A stretch of DNA of 64,000 bases from Roseibium hamelinense (GCF_007830545.1 NZ_VLLF01000012.1:62001-126000); one strand, 5' to 3'; counted from the first letter of the stretch, positions 42,399 to 52,046 are shown. Made by a program: numbers and translations. Notes: generated by a model from the letters alone, not told the origin.

Positions 42399-43823
42399 AT
42401 GCAAGGGGAAAGAAAATTTTTTAATGAAATGCTAGATGAGGCAGGAAATCCCCGGCCCGCCTACGCAAATTTATCACGCTGGCTCGAAGATAAACCACTG
42501 AATTTTCTTAGCCGGAAAAGTCGGGAAGCGGAAACTATATTTCGACGCCTTGGTATTACATTTGCCGTATACGGTGCAGACGAGGCTACGGAACGGTTAA
42601 TACCTTTTGATCCAATACCCCGCATAATATCCGCAGCCGAATGGCGCAAATTGTCAGCAGGCATCGACCAACGCGTGCGGGCCCTCAATGCGTTCCTGCA
42701 TGATATCTACCATCGCCAAGAGATCATCAAAGCCGGCCGCATCCCGGCAGACCTGATTATCCAAAACGACGCCTTCCTGCCTGAGATGGTCGGCTACTCC
42801 CCTGCCCGGAAAGTCTATTCACACATCATCGGCACTGATTTGGTGCGGGTGTCGGAGAATGAATTCTACGTCCTTGAGGACAACACGCGCACACCGTCCG
42901 GCGTTTCCTACATGATGGAAAACCGTGAGACCATGATGCGCATGTTCCCGGAACTGTTTCAGGCGCACCGCGTGGCCCCGGTCGAGCAATATCCAGAACT
43001 GTTGCGCCAGACTTTGGAAAGCGTCTCTCCGGACCAATCGCGTTCCGACGTCACGGTCTGTGTCTTGACGCCGGGTATTTACAACTCGGCCTATTTCGAA
43101 CATGCCTTTCTCGCGGATTCCATGGGCGTCGAGCTTGTTGAGGGGCCCGATCTCTTTGTCGACGAAGGCAAAGTGTTCATGCGCACCACACGCGAACCCA
43201 AGCAAGTGGATGTCATTTACCGCCGCATCGACGATGCATTTCTCGACCCCCTGACATTCAATCCGGACTCCATGCTTGGTGTACCCGGCCTTTTTGATGC
43301 CTACCGGGCGGGCAACGTGACCATCTGTAATGCGCCAGGCACCGGCATTGCCGACGACAAGGCGATCTACGCTTATGTGCCTGATATTATTGAGTTTTAC
43401 ACAGGTCAAAAACCGATCTTGAACAACGTCCCGACTTGGAACTGCTCACGCGAAGACGATCTGGCTTACGTGCTCGACAATCTGGAAGATATCGTTGTCA
43501 AAGAGGTTCACGGATCCGGCGGCTACGGCATGCTGATTGGCCCGACGGCAACAAAACGCCAAATCGCGGATTTCCGGAAAATTTTGACTGCGAACCCGTC
43601 CAACTACATCGCTCAGCCCACGCTGTCCCTTTCGGCCTGCCCGACCCACGTGGCCTCGGGTGTCGCCCCACGCCACGTTGATCTGCGTCCCTTCGTCCTG
43701 ATCGGCGATCAGGTCCGGATTACGCCGGGAGGCCTCACTCGCGTCGCTTTGAAGAAGGGGTCACTGGTGGTGAACTCCAGCCAGGGCGGCGGCACGAAAG
43801 ACACTTGGGTATTGGAGGACTAA
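42399..43823 (+). CDS. Circularly permuted ATP-grasp protein of the Anbu operon
   Basis: A 474-residue member of the circularly permuted ATP-grasp type 2 family, predicted to form peptide-like bonds using ATP. Landmarks are [34 protein letters not shown], the metal/ATP segment [32 protein letters not shown] and [21 protein letters not shown]. The ATG at 42399 has AAGGGGAGG upstream; a frame from 42237 adds 54 unlikely residues. The first 260 bases use AT-rich, rare codons (TTA, CTA, ATA), unlike the rest. It heads the operon with alpha-E, transglutaminase and Anbu. Confidence 0.92.
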   Translation: MQGERKFFNEMLDEAGNPRPAYANLSRWLEDKPLNFLSRKSREAETIFRRLGITFAVYGADEATERLIPFDPIPRIISAAEWRKLSAGIDQRVRALNAFLHDIYHRQEIIKAGRIPADLIIQNDAFLPEMVGYSPARKVYSHIIGTDLVRVSENEFYVLEDNTRTPSGVSYMMENRETMMRMFPELFQAHRVAPVEQYPELLRQTLESVSPDQSRSDVTVCVLTPGIYNSAYFEHAFLADSMGVELVEGPDLFVDEGKVFMRTTREPKQVDVIYRRIDDAFLDPLTFNPDSMLGVPGLFDAYRAGNVTICNAPGTGIADDKAIYAYVPDIIEFYTGQKPILNNVPTWNCSREDDLAYVLDNLEDIVVKEVHGSGGYGMLIGPTATKRQIADFRKILTANPSNYIAQPTLSLSACPTHVASGVAPRHVDLRPFVLIGDQVRITPGGLTRVALKKGSLVVNSSQGGGTKDTWVLED

Positions 43824-43831
43824 TAAAAAGC

Positions 43832-44782
43832 ATGCTTGGAAGAACAGCCTCCTCGCTTTTCTGGATGTCGCGCTATCACGAGCGTGCCCAAAACATCGCC
43901 AAACTTCTCGAAGTCGCCTACCGGACCGCTATGGTGCCCCATTCGGGACAGAACGACATGGGGGATTGGCGGTTCGCACTTGCCAGTTCCGGGTGCGAAT
44001 TCGGGTATTCGGAAAAACATGGTGAAGCCACCCCGCGAGGGGTGATCACCTACATGGTCTTCGACAAGGACAATCCGTCTTCGGTCCGCACCTGCCTCGA
44101 GACAGCCCGCAACAATGCCCGTGCGGTGCGAACAGGCATTACCGCAGAACTGTGGGAAGCCATCAATACAACCTTCATAGAGTTCAATGATGTCTCACCG
44201 CAATCGATCACCCAGGATCGCCTGCCGGATTTTCTCGCATGGATCAGCCAGCGGGCCCACCTGTTCCGCGGCGCCTTGCTGAACACGGTTCTACGCGATG
44301 ACGGCTATTATTTCAGCCAGCTCGGCAACTTCGTGGAACGCGCCGACAACACTGCCCGCGTACTCGATACCCAATATTGGGTGTTGTTGCCGGACAATGA
44401 CGTTATTGGCGACGGCTCCATGGAGCGGCATCAATGGTCGGGCATCCTTCGCGCCCTGTCAGGCCACCGCAGCTACCGCTTTGCCTATCCGCACGCCAAA
44501 CTGAAAGCCTTCAACATCGCGGAGTTCTTGATCCTGCGAAAAGAAATGCCGCGCTCGCTTGCTCATTGCTACGACTGGATCGACGACGTAACGGAAGATC
44601 TCGCCCAGTTTTACGGTTCGCGTGAACCCAGCATTGATATGGCGGCAGGGATCTGGCGTGACCTGCGTGAAACAGAAATGAGAGAAGTCTATCAGACAGG
44701 CCTGCATGATTTTCTGACCGATTTCATCGGCCGGAACAATGCGTTCGCAGCACAGCTGTCGAAAGACTACAACTTCGCCTGA
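43832..44782 (+). CDS. Alpha-E domain protein
   Basis: A 316-residue all-helical protein of the alpha-E (DUF403) family. MLGRTASSLFWMSRYHERAQNIA is the family opening and LGNFVERADNTARVLDTQYW repeats a similar element near residue 165; conserved Glu residues of such helices name the family. It always accompanies the ATP-grasp partner; the biochemical role is unknown, possibly a peptide-ligase or processing function. It starts 8 bases after the ATP-grasp stop. Confidence 0.92.
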   Translation: MLGRTASSLFWMSRYHERAQNIAKLLEVAYRTAMVPHSGQNDMGDWRFALASSGCEFGYSEKHGEATPRGVITYMVFDKDNPSSVRTCLETARNNARAVRTGITAELWEAINTTFIEFNDVSPQSITQDRLPDFLAWISQRAHLFRGALLNTVLRDDGYYFSQLGNFVERADNTARVLDTQYWVLLPDNDVIGDGSMERHQWSGILRALSGHRSYRFAYPHAKLKAFNIAEFLILRKEMPRSLAHCYDWIDDVTEDLAQFYGSREPSIDMAAGIWRDLRETEMREVYQTGLHDFLTDFIGRNNAFAAQLSKDYNFA

Positions 44783-44808
44783 TCCATTAAAAACCGAGCT
44801 TTAGCTTC

Positions 44809-45645
44809 ATGCGATTAACAGTCCAACACACGACCCGCTACAAATACGAAAGCCCAATTGCCAACGCGATGCAGCAATTGCGGCTGACACCGCCGAATAA
44901 CCAGGCCCAGAAGATCGTCGACTGGACAATTGACGCCCCGGGCATTCTCCGCTCGACGACCTACCGCGACGCTTTCGGCAACCTGGTTCACATGGTGTCC
45001 ACCCAGGAGGTGATCGACGACGTGGAAATCACCGCACACGGCACCCTGGATGTTGTCGACACGAACGGCGTCACAGGACGGGACAAGTACGCACCGCCGC
45101 GGCGGATCTACACCCGCATTACTCCACTCACGAAACCGAACCAGGCGATCCGGCGCCTCGGATCCATTGCAGAAAAGCAAGACCAGATCCCCGCATTTCA
45201 TGAGCTGATGCATTCGATCCGGGAAAAGGTGGCTTACAAGACCGGGGTCACCGAAACCCATGAAACCGCAGCATCCGCGCTTGCGGCTGGAGAGGGCGTT
45301 TGCCAGGACCATGCGCATATTTTCATTGCGGCAGCGCGTTCGATCGGTGTCCCGGCACGCTACGTTTCTGGATACATGCTTTTGGAAGATGAGCAGGTCG
45401 CAGAGGCGCACCATGCCTGGGCAGAAGTCTTCATAGAGGACCTTGGATGGGTCGCCTTCGACATATCCAATGAAATATGCCCGACAGACCGGTACATTCG
45501 CTTGACCACGGGCTTGGATTCGCGTTCCGCTGCTCCCATACGCGGAATTCGTTTTGGCGGCCGGGAAGAAAACCTGGATGTCGAGGTGAATGTCGCGCAA
45601 GGGGCCATGCAACAGCAACAGCAGCAACAATCGCTTAACAGCTGA
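44809..45645 (+). CDS. Transglutaminase-like protease of the Anbu operon
   Basis: A 278-residue protein with the bacterial transglutaminase N-terminal beta domain (LTVQHTTRYKYESPI) and a papain-like core. The catalytic Cys is in GEGVCQDHAH near residue 166, the His in EAHHAWAEVF near 203, and the Asp in WVAFDISNE near 221; all are present. Such proteins usually act as peptidases or peptide ligases. A Gln-rich run (QQQQQQQ) ends the protein. Confidence 0.92.
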   Translation: MRLTVQHTTRYKYESPIANAMQQLRLTPPNNQAQKIVDWTIDAPGILRSTTYRDAFGNLVHMVSTQEVIDDVEITAHGTLDVVDTNGVTGRDKYAPPRRIYTRITPLTKPNQAIRRLGSIAEKQDQIPAFHELMHSIREKVAYKTGVTETHETAASALAAGEGVCQDHAHIFIAAARSIGVPARYVSGYMLLEDEQVAEAHHAWAEVFIEDLGWVAFDISNEICPTDRYIRLTTGLDSRSAAPIRGIRFGGREENLDVEVNVAQGAMQQQQQQQSLNS

Positions 45646-45717
45646 TGCGGTACGCTGGTAGGCTGATGTAGTCATGGTCCCCGACAAACGGGTGAACCTG
45701 CAGATGAGATCGGTCCG

Positions 45718-46449
45718 ATGACATATTGTGTTGCGCTGAAGCTGGACCGCGGACTTGTATTTGCGGCGGACACGCGAACCAATGCCGGTCTCGACAACGT
45801 CGCGGTCTTCAAAAAGCTACATGTCTGGGAAAAGGCCGACGACCGGGTCATCACCCTGCTCTCAGCCGGAAATCTGGCCGTTACTCAGGCGGTCGTTTCC
45901 CTGTTGTCGGAACACATGAGCGGCACCGGAGAGAACAAAACCACCCTGATGAACGCCGAAACCATGTTTCAGGTTGCGCGGCTTGTCGGCAGCGCCGTGC
46001 GTCAGGTGAAAGACATCGATGGTGAAGCCCTCGCCGCAAATGCCGACAATTTTTTCGTCACCTTCATTATGGGCGGGCAGATCAAGGGGGAAGAGCCACG
46101 GCTGTTTCAGATTTATGCTGCCGGGAATTTCATCGAGGTCTCCGATGACACGCCGTTCCTGCAGATCGGCGAACACAAATACGGCAAACCGATTCTCGAT
46201 CGGGTCACACGCGCGGATATGCGGCTCGGAGAAGCCGCCAAAATGGTTCTTTTGTCTTTTGATTCGACACTGCGCTCGAACTTGTCGGTTGGTATGCCCA
46301 TCGACTTGATGCTCTACACCAAAGACAGCTTCAGCACTGACCGGCATATGCGGATCGAGCAAAACGACGCCTATTTCCGGAAGCTTTCAGATGGTTGGTC
46401 TCAAAAACTGCGCGAGGCGTTCAGCGACCTCGATGAGCTAGATGTTTGA
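45718..46449 (+). CDS. Anbu (proteasome/HslV-related peptidase)
   Basis: A 243-residue Ntn-hydrolase of the Anbu group, an ancestral-type relative of the proteasome beta subunit. After removal of Met, Thr2 would be the nucleophile (MTYCVALKLDRG). The other catalytic residues follow in FAADTRTNAGLDN (Asp) and VAVFKKLHVWE (Lys). Known Anbu proteins form helical or ring assemblies. It closes the ATP-grasp/alpha-E/transglutaminase operon, a gene set predicted to make and cut peptide tags or small peptides. Confidence 0.93.
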   Translation: MTYCVALKLDRGLVFAADTRTNAGLDNVAVFKKLHVWEKADDRVITLLSAGNLAVTQAVVSLLSEHMSGTGENKTTLMNAETMFQVARLVGSAVRQVKDIDGEALAANADNFFVTFIMGGQIKGEEPRLFQIYAAGNFIEVSDDTPFLQIGEHKYGKPILDRVTRADMRLGEAAKMVLLSFDSTLRSNLSVGMPIDLMLYTKDSFSTDRHMRIEQNDAYFRKLSDGWSQKLREAFSDLDELDV

Positions 46450-46514
46450 AACCGGTTAGTTTTGCTGTCATGTGTGCGCTCTAAAAGCCAATGGGCACAT
46501 AAGGAACGCAACGC

Positions 46515-47930
46515 ATGACAAAATCTGCAGAAGCTCCAAATCTCGTCTGGCATCGCGAACCGTCCAACGAGCCTCTGCCGGAAAACGACGATACCCTGGT
46601 GCTGATCCGCGACATGATCAAGGCAGGCCAGAAGAACGAGCTCATCGAGCTTATGCGCCGCTGGGACCCGGTCGATGCCATGCAGCTTCTGACCCGCTTG
46701 CGCCTGAAACATGCGCGCAAACTGTTCCGCTGGTTGCCCGCCAATCCGTCCATCAAAGTGATTGCAGCGCTCAAGCCCGAATATCGGTCCATTCTCATGG
46801 AAGAGGCGACCATCGAGCAGCTCCGCGATATATTGGCCGGACTGGACCCGGAAGATGCCAACGAGATCCTCAACGAGTTTCCCGAGGATGTGGCCGAAGA
46901 AATTGCACGGCGTTTGCCGGACGTCGAGGACGTTTCCTTCCGGCAGACCTTTGCCGACGACAGTGCGGGCAGGATCATGGCGCGCAAGTTTGTCGCCCTG
47001 CCGGAGACCTGCCTGGTCAGCGCTGCCATCACCCAGATCCGCTCGGAGGCGGCACGGATCAGGAAGATTTTCACGGTCTATGTTGTCGATGCCAACGGCA
47101 AGCTGACCGGCACGGTGGAAGTGGGTAAACTGTTGCTTGCGCCGGCCAATGACCAGCTTGGCAAAATCATGAACAAGGACGTCGTCGCGGTTTCCGCGGA
47201 TATGGACCAGGAAGAGGTCCTGCGCATTGCCCGCAAGCGCGACATGCGCACGGTGCCTGTGATCGATGCGGAAGGCAAACTCGTCGGGCGTGTCACACCG
47301 AAACAGCTCACCTGGATTGCCTCGGAAGAAGCGAATGAGGACATGCTGCTGATGAGCGGTTTGTCGGCAGAAGCCAAGGCGGACGACACCGTGACAAGGA
47401 TTGTTCGCGGTCGATTGCCCTGGCTCTTGGCAGGACTTATCGGCTCGAGCATCGCGGCAACCGTGGTTGGTTCCTACGAAGACCAGCTGGCCGAGGCTGC
47501 GATTCTCGCCGCCTTTATTCCGGTAACGATGTCGCTTGCCGGCAATGCCGGATTGCAGGCCTCTGCCGTGGCGGTGCAAGGCCTTGCGACCGGTGCGCTG
47601 TGGTCCGGAGACATTGTCTACCGGCTGCTCAAGGAACTCGCCGCAGCGATGATAAACGGCGCGGCGGCAGGCGCAATTCTGGCTTGCCTCGTAATGACCG
47701 CATCGACGGTCGTCGTAATCGAAGACCCGCTCCGGCTGGCCCTTGCCACCTCGATGTCTCTTTTATGCGTGTGCACATTGGCTGCAATGGTCGGGGCAAC
47801 GATGCCGCTCCTGCTCGACAGGATCGGCATAGACCCGGCCATGGCCATCGGCGTGTTCATCACCACCTCGAACGACGTGCTTGGGGTGCTGATCTTCTTC
47901 GTGATGGCCACGACGTTTTATCTAGGCTGA
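46515..47930 (+). CDS. mgtE: Magnesium transporter MgtE (second, divergent copy)
   Basis: A 471-residue MgtE paralogue. The N domain (about 25-140, RLRLKHARKLFRWLPANPS) and CBS pair (VVDANGKLTGTVEVGKLL, VPVIDAEGKLVGRVT) precede five membrane helices. The pore motif PVTMSLAGNAGLQASAVAVQG and the later DPAMAIGVFITTSNDVLGV keep the Gly-Asn-Ala-Gly and Asp. It is of equal length to the first MgtE but differs at many positions, so the two may respond to different Mg2+ levels or carry other divalent ions. Confidence 0.93.
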   Translation: MTKSAEAPNLVWHREPSNEPLPENDDTLVLIRDMIKAGQKNELIELMRRWDPVDAMQLLTRLRLKHARKLFRWLPANPSIKVIAALKPEYRSILMEEATIEQLRDILAGLDPEDANEILNEFPEDVAEEIARRLPDVEDVSFRQTFADDSAGRIMARKFVALPETCLVSAAITQIRSEAARIRKIFTVYVVDANGKLTGTVEVGKLLLAPANDQLGKIMNKDVVAVSADMDQEEVLRIARKRDMRTVPVIDAEGKLVGRVTPKQLTWIASEEANEDMLLMSGLSAEAKADDTVTRIVRGRLPWLLAGLIGSSIAATVVGSYEDQLAEAAILAAFIPVTMSLAGNAGLQASAVAVQGLATGALWSGDIVYRLLKELAAAMINGAAAGAILACLVMTASTVVVIEDPLRLALATSMSLLCVCTLAAMVGATMPLLLDRIGIDPAMAIGVFITTSNDVLGVLIFFVMATTFYLG

Positions 47931-47939
47931 CGGGCGGGC

Positions 47940-48713
47940 TCAGATCGCCTTAAGGATGAGGACTGCAGCGTCGAATTCCCGGCGCTTGTAGGCGCGGATT
48001 TCGGCTGCCTCGGCGTCTTCACCCCACTGTTCAATATTCCAGTCTTCCTCCAGGTGCGCGGCCGACCAGATCTCATCCGGCGTGCGCAAACCGTGAAGCA
48101 GAGCCAGCGCAAGCACCGCAGATCCGGTCAGTGTCGTCACCGTGTGAAGGCCTGCAAGGCGAAGTGCGCTCAATTGATCCAGTTCACCGCGATATGCTGA
48201 CAGGAGGCTGTCCGGCTGAGCGCTGTGGATCAGTCCTTCAATCCGGACGAACCGGCCACCAAGGCGCTGCTCGGCCCATTGCAGCACCGGCTCCCAATGA
48301 GTGTTCTGCCGCTCGACCAGCGTCTCCGGACCATCCGCCCGGTAGCAAAGCGCGTCGGTTCCGGCATACTTGGCCAGATCGTCGGCCACTTCGGCAAACC
48401 GCTCGGCAACCGCGTCAATCGCGGAGTTGGATATCCGGGTCAGCGGCATGGCTGCCGGGTTGATTTCCTTTTCCTGCGCGTCCCATTCGGCCGCCACAGC
48501 CGCGGCCAATTCCGAATTGGGCAGGAGCAGGAGCTTTTTGGAAGGTGTTTTGACGGGGCGCCCATCGAGCTTGATGACAAAACCGCCCTCACCTTCTTCA
48601 TGAAAAGCCTGTTTGTAAAACCGTTTGGGCAGCTCCCGGCGCGAAAGTTCGCGCGCCCGCTGTTCCGGGTCTTTGGCAGCTTCATCCTGCAGTGTCTCGA
48701 GAAAGTCCCGCAT
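47940..48713 (-). CDS. atp12: ATP12 family F1-ATPase assembly chaperone
   Basis: A 257-residue homologue of mitochondrial Atp12, which binds the F1 alpha subunit during assembly of ATP synthase. FVIKLDGRPVKTPSKKLLLLPN and AAAVAAEWDAQEKEINPAAMPLTRISNSAID (read in two parts) are the family core. The start overlaps the HAD stop as ATGA. Confidence 0.93.
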   Translation of the reverse strand: MRDFLETLQDEAAKDPEQRARELSRRELPKRFYKQAFHEEGEGGFVIKLDGRPVKTPSKKLLLLPNSELAAAVAAEWDAQEKEINPAAMPLTRISNSAIDAVAERFAEVADDLAKYAGTDALCYRADGPETLVERQNTHWEPVLQWAEQRLGGRFVRIEGLIHSAQPDSLLSAYRGELDQLSALRLAGLHTVTTLTGSAVLALALLHGLRTPDEIWSAAHLEEDWNIEQWGEDAEAAEIRAYKRREFDAAVLILKAI

Positions 48714-49393
48714 CAGGCCGGCTCCCTGTCAAGTTTCAAAAGCTCGGCGAGCGCGGCATCCAGTTGCTCAAAATCGTCGATGACCATCTGGGCGCCGCTG
48801 TCCCGCAGATGGCTGTGATCGTGATATCCCCAGGTCACGCCCAGAGCATGGGTTTTTGCCGCCCGGGCCATGGACATGTCAAAGCTGGTATCGCCGACCA
48901 TCACCGCGCGGTGCCGCTCCACCCCGGTTTCCGACAGCGCACGCTCGATCATGTCCGGATGTGGCTTGGAGGGCGAGGTATCAGCGGTCTGAATGGTAAC
49001 GAAACGGCCGTGCAAATCATGGACGTCGAGCAGGTGGTCTACACCCCGCCGCGCTTTTCCTGTGGCAATTCCCAACACAACGTCGTCGCGCGCGCTCAGC
49101 CGGTCGAGCGCCTCCCGCGTTCCCGGATAAAGCGGGTCATGATCCAGCCCGGCTTGACGGCGCGCAACCTTTGCAGCGCGGTAGGCATCAGACATCATAC
49201 CAACCTTATCGGCGTGATCAGGGCCAACGAGGTCCAGGAAGGCGCGCTCAAGTGATAAACCGACAATTGAGAGCGCTGTGCGCCGGTCCGGCATGGGCAG
49301 ACCGACCGCTTCGTACCCGACACGAAGCCCGTGCAAAATAGTGTCCTGACTATCCACCAGCGTGCCGTCGCAATCAAAAATGATGAGATACAT
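48713..49393 (-). CDS. HAD-family hydrolase
   Basis: A 226-residue HAD phosphatase. Motif I IIFDCDGTLVDSQ (residues 4-16), motif II GIATGKARRG near 112, and motif IV VMVGDTSFDMSMARAAK near 163 are intact. It resembles phosphoglycolate/beta-phosphoglucomutase-type enzymes; substrate unknown. The stop overlaps the ATP12 start. Confidence 0.9.
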   Translation of the reverse strand: MYLIIFDCDGTLVDSQDTILHGLRVGYEAVGLPMPDRRTALSIVGLSLERAFLDLVGPDHADKVGMMSDAYRAAKVARRQAGLDHDPLYPGTREALDRLSARDDVVLGIATGKARRGVDHLLDVHDLHGRFVTIQTADTSPSKPHPDMIERALSETGVERHRAVMVGDTSFDMSMARAAKTHALGVTWGYHDHSHLRDSGAQMVIDDFEQLDAALAELLKLDREPA

Positions 49394-49623
49394 GTGCGTT
49401 TTCCGGTTCCGCCCAAACAGGCTCCCGCATGTGCCGGGTTTTCAAAGCCTGGTCAAGTACCGGCGCCGCCACCGCCTGACTGTTGTTGCGGACGACGCAG
49501 AGTGTTTGAGACGCACACTATCGGAAAAATATTTGTGCAAATGAATTGCCGAAAGAATTTGAATAATTTGTGCAGGCGAAGCCCCGGAACACTGAGTTGT
49601 TCCGGAGCTATGCAGTTTATTTA

Positions 49624-50076
49624 TCAGTCTACCCGCTTAATCTCTTGAGATACGGAATGCCATTCGCTCATAAAGTCGTCGCGGAACCGGAATCTAATTG
49701 TTCCTTCCGAGTAGTCTGTTTTGAGCAGTATTTGCGCATTATAGTTTTCCGGGATGACCGGCCCGATCCCCGCGCCGCCCGGCAACCGGATCTCGGGCCA
49801 GCCAGCCAAATCGATCCGGATTCTGGATTTTTCCTTGTCCATCACCGTCGCAAAAATCAAGTTTCCACTGACATGAGATTCAACATTCAGCGGAGGATTG
49901 ATAGCCTGATGCACCGACGAATGGCCGGTAACTGTTTGAGTAGGCGCGTAAACAGTCAGCATTAGTGTATTGGTGGGGGCCCCAGGCATTCCGACGCTTT
50001 GCAACTTCAGTAAAAACAAACCTACCCGGTTTTGCGCAAAGGCCTCCGGCGCAGCAGGATCTAATACATCAGCCAT
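49624..50076 (-). CDS. DUF1842 family protein
   Basis: A 150-residue protein of the DUF1842 family, unknown function. VGLFLLKLQSVGMPGAPTNTLML near the start and TVTGHSSVHQAINPP are the family markers. It lacks a signal peptide. The ATG at 50076 has GGAGG six bases upstream. The gene lies in a pocket of AT-rich DNA between the HAD gene and an acetyltransferase, and looks like an inserted accessory gene. Confidence 0.8.
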   Translation of the reverse strand: MADVLDPAAPEAFAQNRVGLFLLKLQSVGMPGAPTNTLMLTVYAPTQTVTGHSSVHQAINPPLNVESHVSGNLIFATVMDKEKSRIRIDLAGWPEIRLPGGAGIGPVIPENYNAQILLKTDYSEGTIRFRFRDDFMSEWHSVSQEIKRVD

Positions 50077-50325
50077 TTCATCCTCCAATTTGTAAACACA
50101 AGTATTTGATAGCTTTTTTAACGTATATATTCAATTTTTTTCTTATAACTCGATTTTTACCAAAATATTTTTAAGTAAACTGATCAAGTTTGTGCTTTTT
50201 AATTCCAAAATTTTTCAAAAGAAATTCTATATTGTATATTTCGCAAATAGATAATTTTATTTAACAATTCAAATTGCGTATTTCTATTCTTACGACAGCC
50301 ACCTCAACCGAAAATAGGAACTTGA

Positions 50326-50841
50326 ATGAATTTTGACTATCGACGCCTCTATCCCGATGACTGGCAGGATTGGCAGGCACTTCGACTGGAAGGAGCGCGA
50401 GACTTTCCAATGGGGTTTCTGGTGACGCCTGATGAGGTCGAAGCAGATCCCGCTGAGGCGTGCCGGCGGATATTGTCCTTCGGAAATAGCCGGGGCGTTT
50501 TCGCCAAGAGCCGATTGGTGGGGTTCTGCAGTTACCGTCCCTTGAAACCGCTGCAAATCCGTCATCGGGCCGAAATCGGGCCGTTTTTCGTTTCCCGCAG
50601 CTTTCAAGGGAGCGGAGCGGCCCAGGTGCTGATGACCAGCGTGATACGGGAGGCCCGTGCTTCCAACGAGGTCGAGCAACTCGAACTTTTCGTGGACACG
50701 GAAAATCACCGTGCTATCGGTTTTTACGAAAAGAACGGATTTGAACGCATTGCGACCCACCCGGATGGTGTCCGGATAGGCGGGCGTTCAAGAGACGATC
50801 ATTTCTACGTGCTGCGCCTTCAAAAGCCGGAAAAGGCCTGA
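50326..50841 (+). CDS. GNAT family N-acetyltransferase
   Basis: A 171-residue acetyltransferase. IGPFFVSRSFQGSGAAQVLM near residue 88 is the acetyl-CoA site, and LELFVDTENHRAIGFYEKNGFERI near 125 is the C-terminal GNAT half. It is followed two bases later by a small two-helix membrane protein. Substrate unknown. Confidence 0.88.
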   Translation: MNFDYRRLYPDDWQDWQALRLEGARDFPMGFLVTPDEVEADPAEACRRILSFGNSRGVFAKSRLVGFCSYRPLKPLQIRHRAEIGPFFVSRSFQGSGAAQVLMTSVIREARASNEVEQLELFVDTENHRAIGFYEKNGFERIATHPDGVRIGGRSRDDHFYVLRLQKPEKA

Positions 50842-50843
50842 CC

Positions 50844-51014
50844 TTGTCAAAGATCATCCTCATTATTCTGCTCGCACTTGCCGCCATTCAGGTGATCAAA
50901 CCGCTTGGATGGCCCGGCTTGAAAAAACGCTCTGACGCGTGGAAGCTGGTGATCGGCGCAATCGCTGTCACGCTTGCGGCTGTCATCTTGTCAGCACTCT
51001 TTCAAACCGTTTGA
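50844..51014 (+). CDS. Small two-helix membrane protein (56 aa)
   Basis: A 56-residue frame with a TTG start (SKIILIILLALAAIQVI), then a short basic loop KKRSDAWK and a second helix (LVIGAIAVTLAAVILSALF). AAAAGG upstream and the position two bases after the acetyltransferase stop suggest coupled translation. The hydrophobic pattern with a positively charged loop looks like a genuine membrane hairpin; the family is unknown to me. Confidence 0.6.
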   Translation: MSKIILIILLALAAIQVIKPLGWPGLKKRSDAWKLVIGAIAVTLAAVILSALFQTV

Positions 51015-51026
51015 TCTTATGCCTGC

Positions 51027-52046
51027 TTAGCGAATGACCTGTTCGTCCGGGTCATCCGCCTCTGGATCATAGTCGGAGACATCGAAACCAAGCAGGTTCC
51101 AGGTTTGCTGCATATGTGGCGGCAAGGGCGCTGACACATCTATCGTGCCGTTGCCGGAAGGGTGCGGGATAACGATCCGGCGGGCCAGCAGATGAAGCCG
51201 GTTCTGAATGCCGCCCGGCAATTCCCAGTTTTCGATGTTGAAATATTTGTCGTCGCCAATGATCGGATTGCCGATATGGGCAGCATGCGCACGCAACTGA
51301 TGGGTACGGCCCGTGACGGGTTTCATGGTTACCCAGGACAATTTCTGTGCCGATTGTTCGAAAACGGAATAGAGCGACACGGCGTGCTGCGCATCGTCCG
51401 CCCCGCCTTGGCGCACCACCTGCATCCGCTCCTCATCCTCGTCACGTGCAAGAAACGTTGAAATCCGGCCCTGCTTCGGCTTGGGCACACCGGCAAGCAT
51501 GGCCCAGTAAATCTTGCGGGTATTCCGGTGGCGGAACGCCTTGGTCAGTTCCTGTGCCGCCTTGCGGGTTTTGGCGACCAGAATGATGCCGGAGGTCTCC
51601 CGGTCCAGCCGGTGAACCAGCCGCGGTTTTTCGCCTTTCTTGTTCACAAAGGCCTCGAGCATGCCGTCCAGATGGCGCTTCAAGCCGGAGCCGCCCTGCA
51701 CGGCAAGCCCGGCAGGCTTGTTGAGAACCATGACCTGTGAATCCTCAAACAGCATCATGTCCTCAACTGCAGCCTTGTCGTCGGCAATCAATTTCGAAGA
51801 TTTCGGCCGCGCGTTCTTTTTGTCATTGGCCGGCAGCTCCACTCCAAGCGGAGGAATACGGATGGTCTGTCCGGTCGCGATCCGTGTGGAGCTTTCTGCA
51901 CGTTTGCCGTCGATCCGCACTTGCCCGGTGCGCAGCAGTTTTTGAAGTTTTCCGAAGCCAAGCCCGGGATAGTGGGACTTGAACCAACGGTCGAGGCGCA
52001 TGCCCGCTTCATCTGCGGTCACTTGTTTTTGCTCAATAGCAGACAT
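51027..52046 (-). CDS. rluC: RluA/RluC family rRNA pseudouridine synthase
   Basis: A 339-residue enzyme that isomerises uridine in ribosomal RNA. An S4 domain (about 15-75, MRLDRWFKSHYPGLGFGKLQ) precedes the catalytic core with the Asp in LVHRLDRETSGIIL near residue 160 and GRTHQLRAHAAHIG near 255. The ATG at 52046 (MSAIEQKQV) gives normal length. The exact target uridines, hence RluC rather than another RluA member, are inferred only. Confidence 0.92.
   Translation of the reverse strand: MSAIEQKQVTADEAGMRLDRWFKSHYPGLGFGKLQKLLRTGQVRIDGKRAESSTRIATGQTIRIPPLGVELPANDKKNARPKSSKLIADDKAAVEDMMLFEDSQVMVLNKPAGLAVQGGSGLKRHLDGMLEAFVNKKGEKPRLVHRLDRETSGIILVAKTRKAAQELTKAFRHRNTRKIYWAMLAGVPKPKQGRISTFLARDEDEERMQVVRQGGADDAQHAVSLYSVFEQSAQKLSWVTMKPVTGRTHQLRAHAAHIGNPIIGDDKYFNIENWELPGGIQNRLHLLARRIVIPHPSGNGTIDVSAPLPPHMQQTWNLLGFDVSDYDPEADDPDEQVIR

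Noticed and set aside
46401..47579. A 392-codon minus-strand frame opposite the second mgtE
   Set aside because: Antisense shadow; rich in His, Arg and Gly with no recognisable motif.
25567..47930. The two MgtE genes as a recent duplication because both encode 471 residues
   Set aside because: The sequences differ throughout, including the pore motifs, so the equal length is coincidence and the copies are old.
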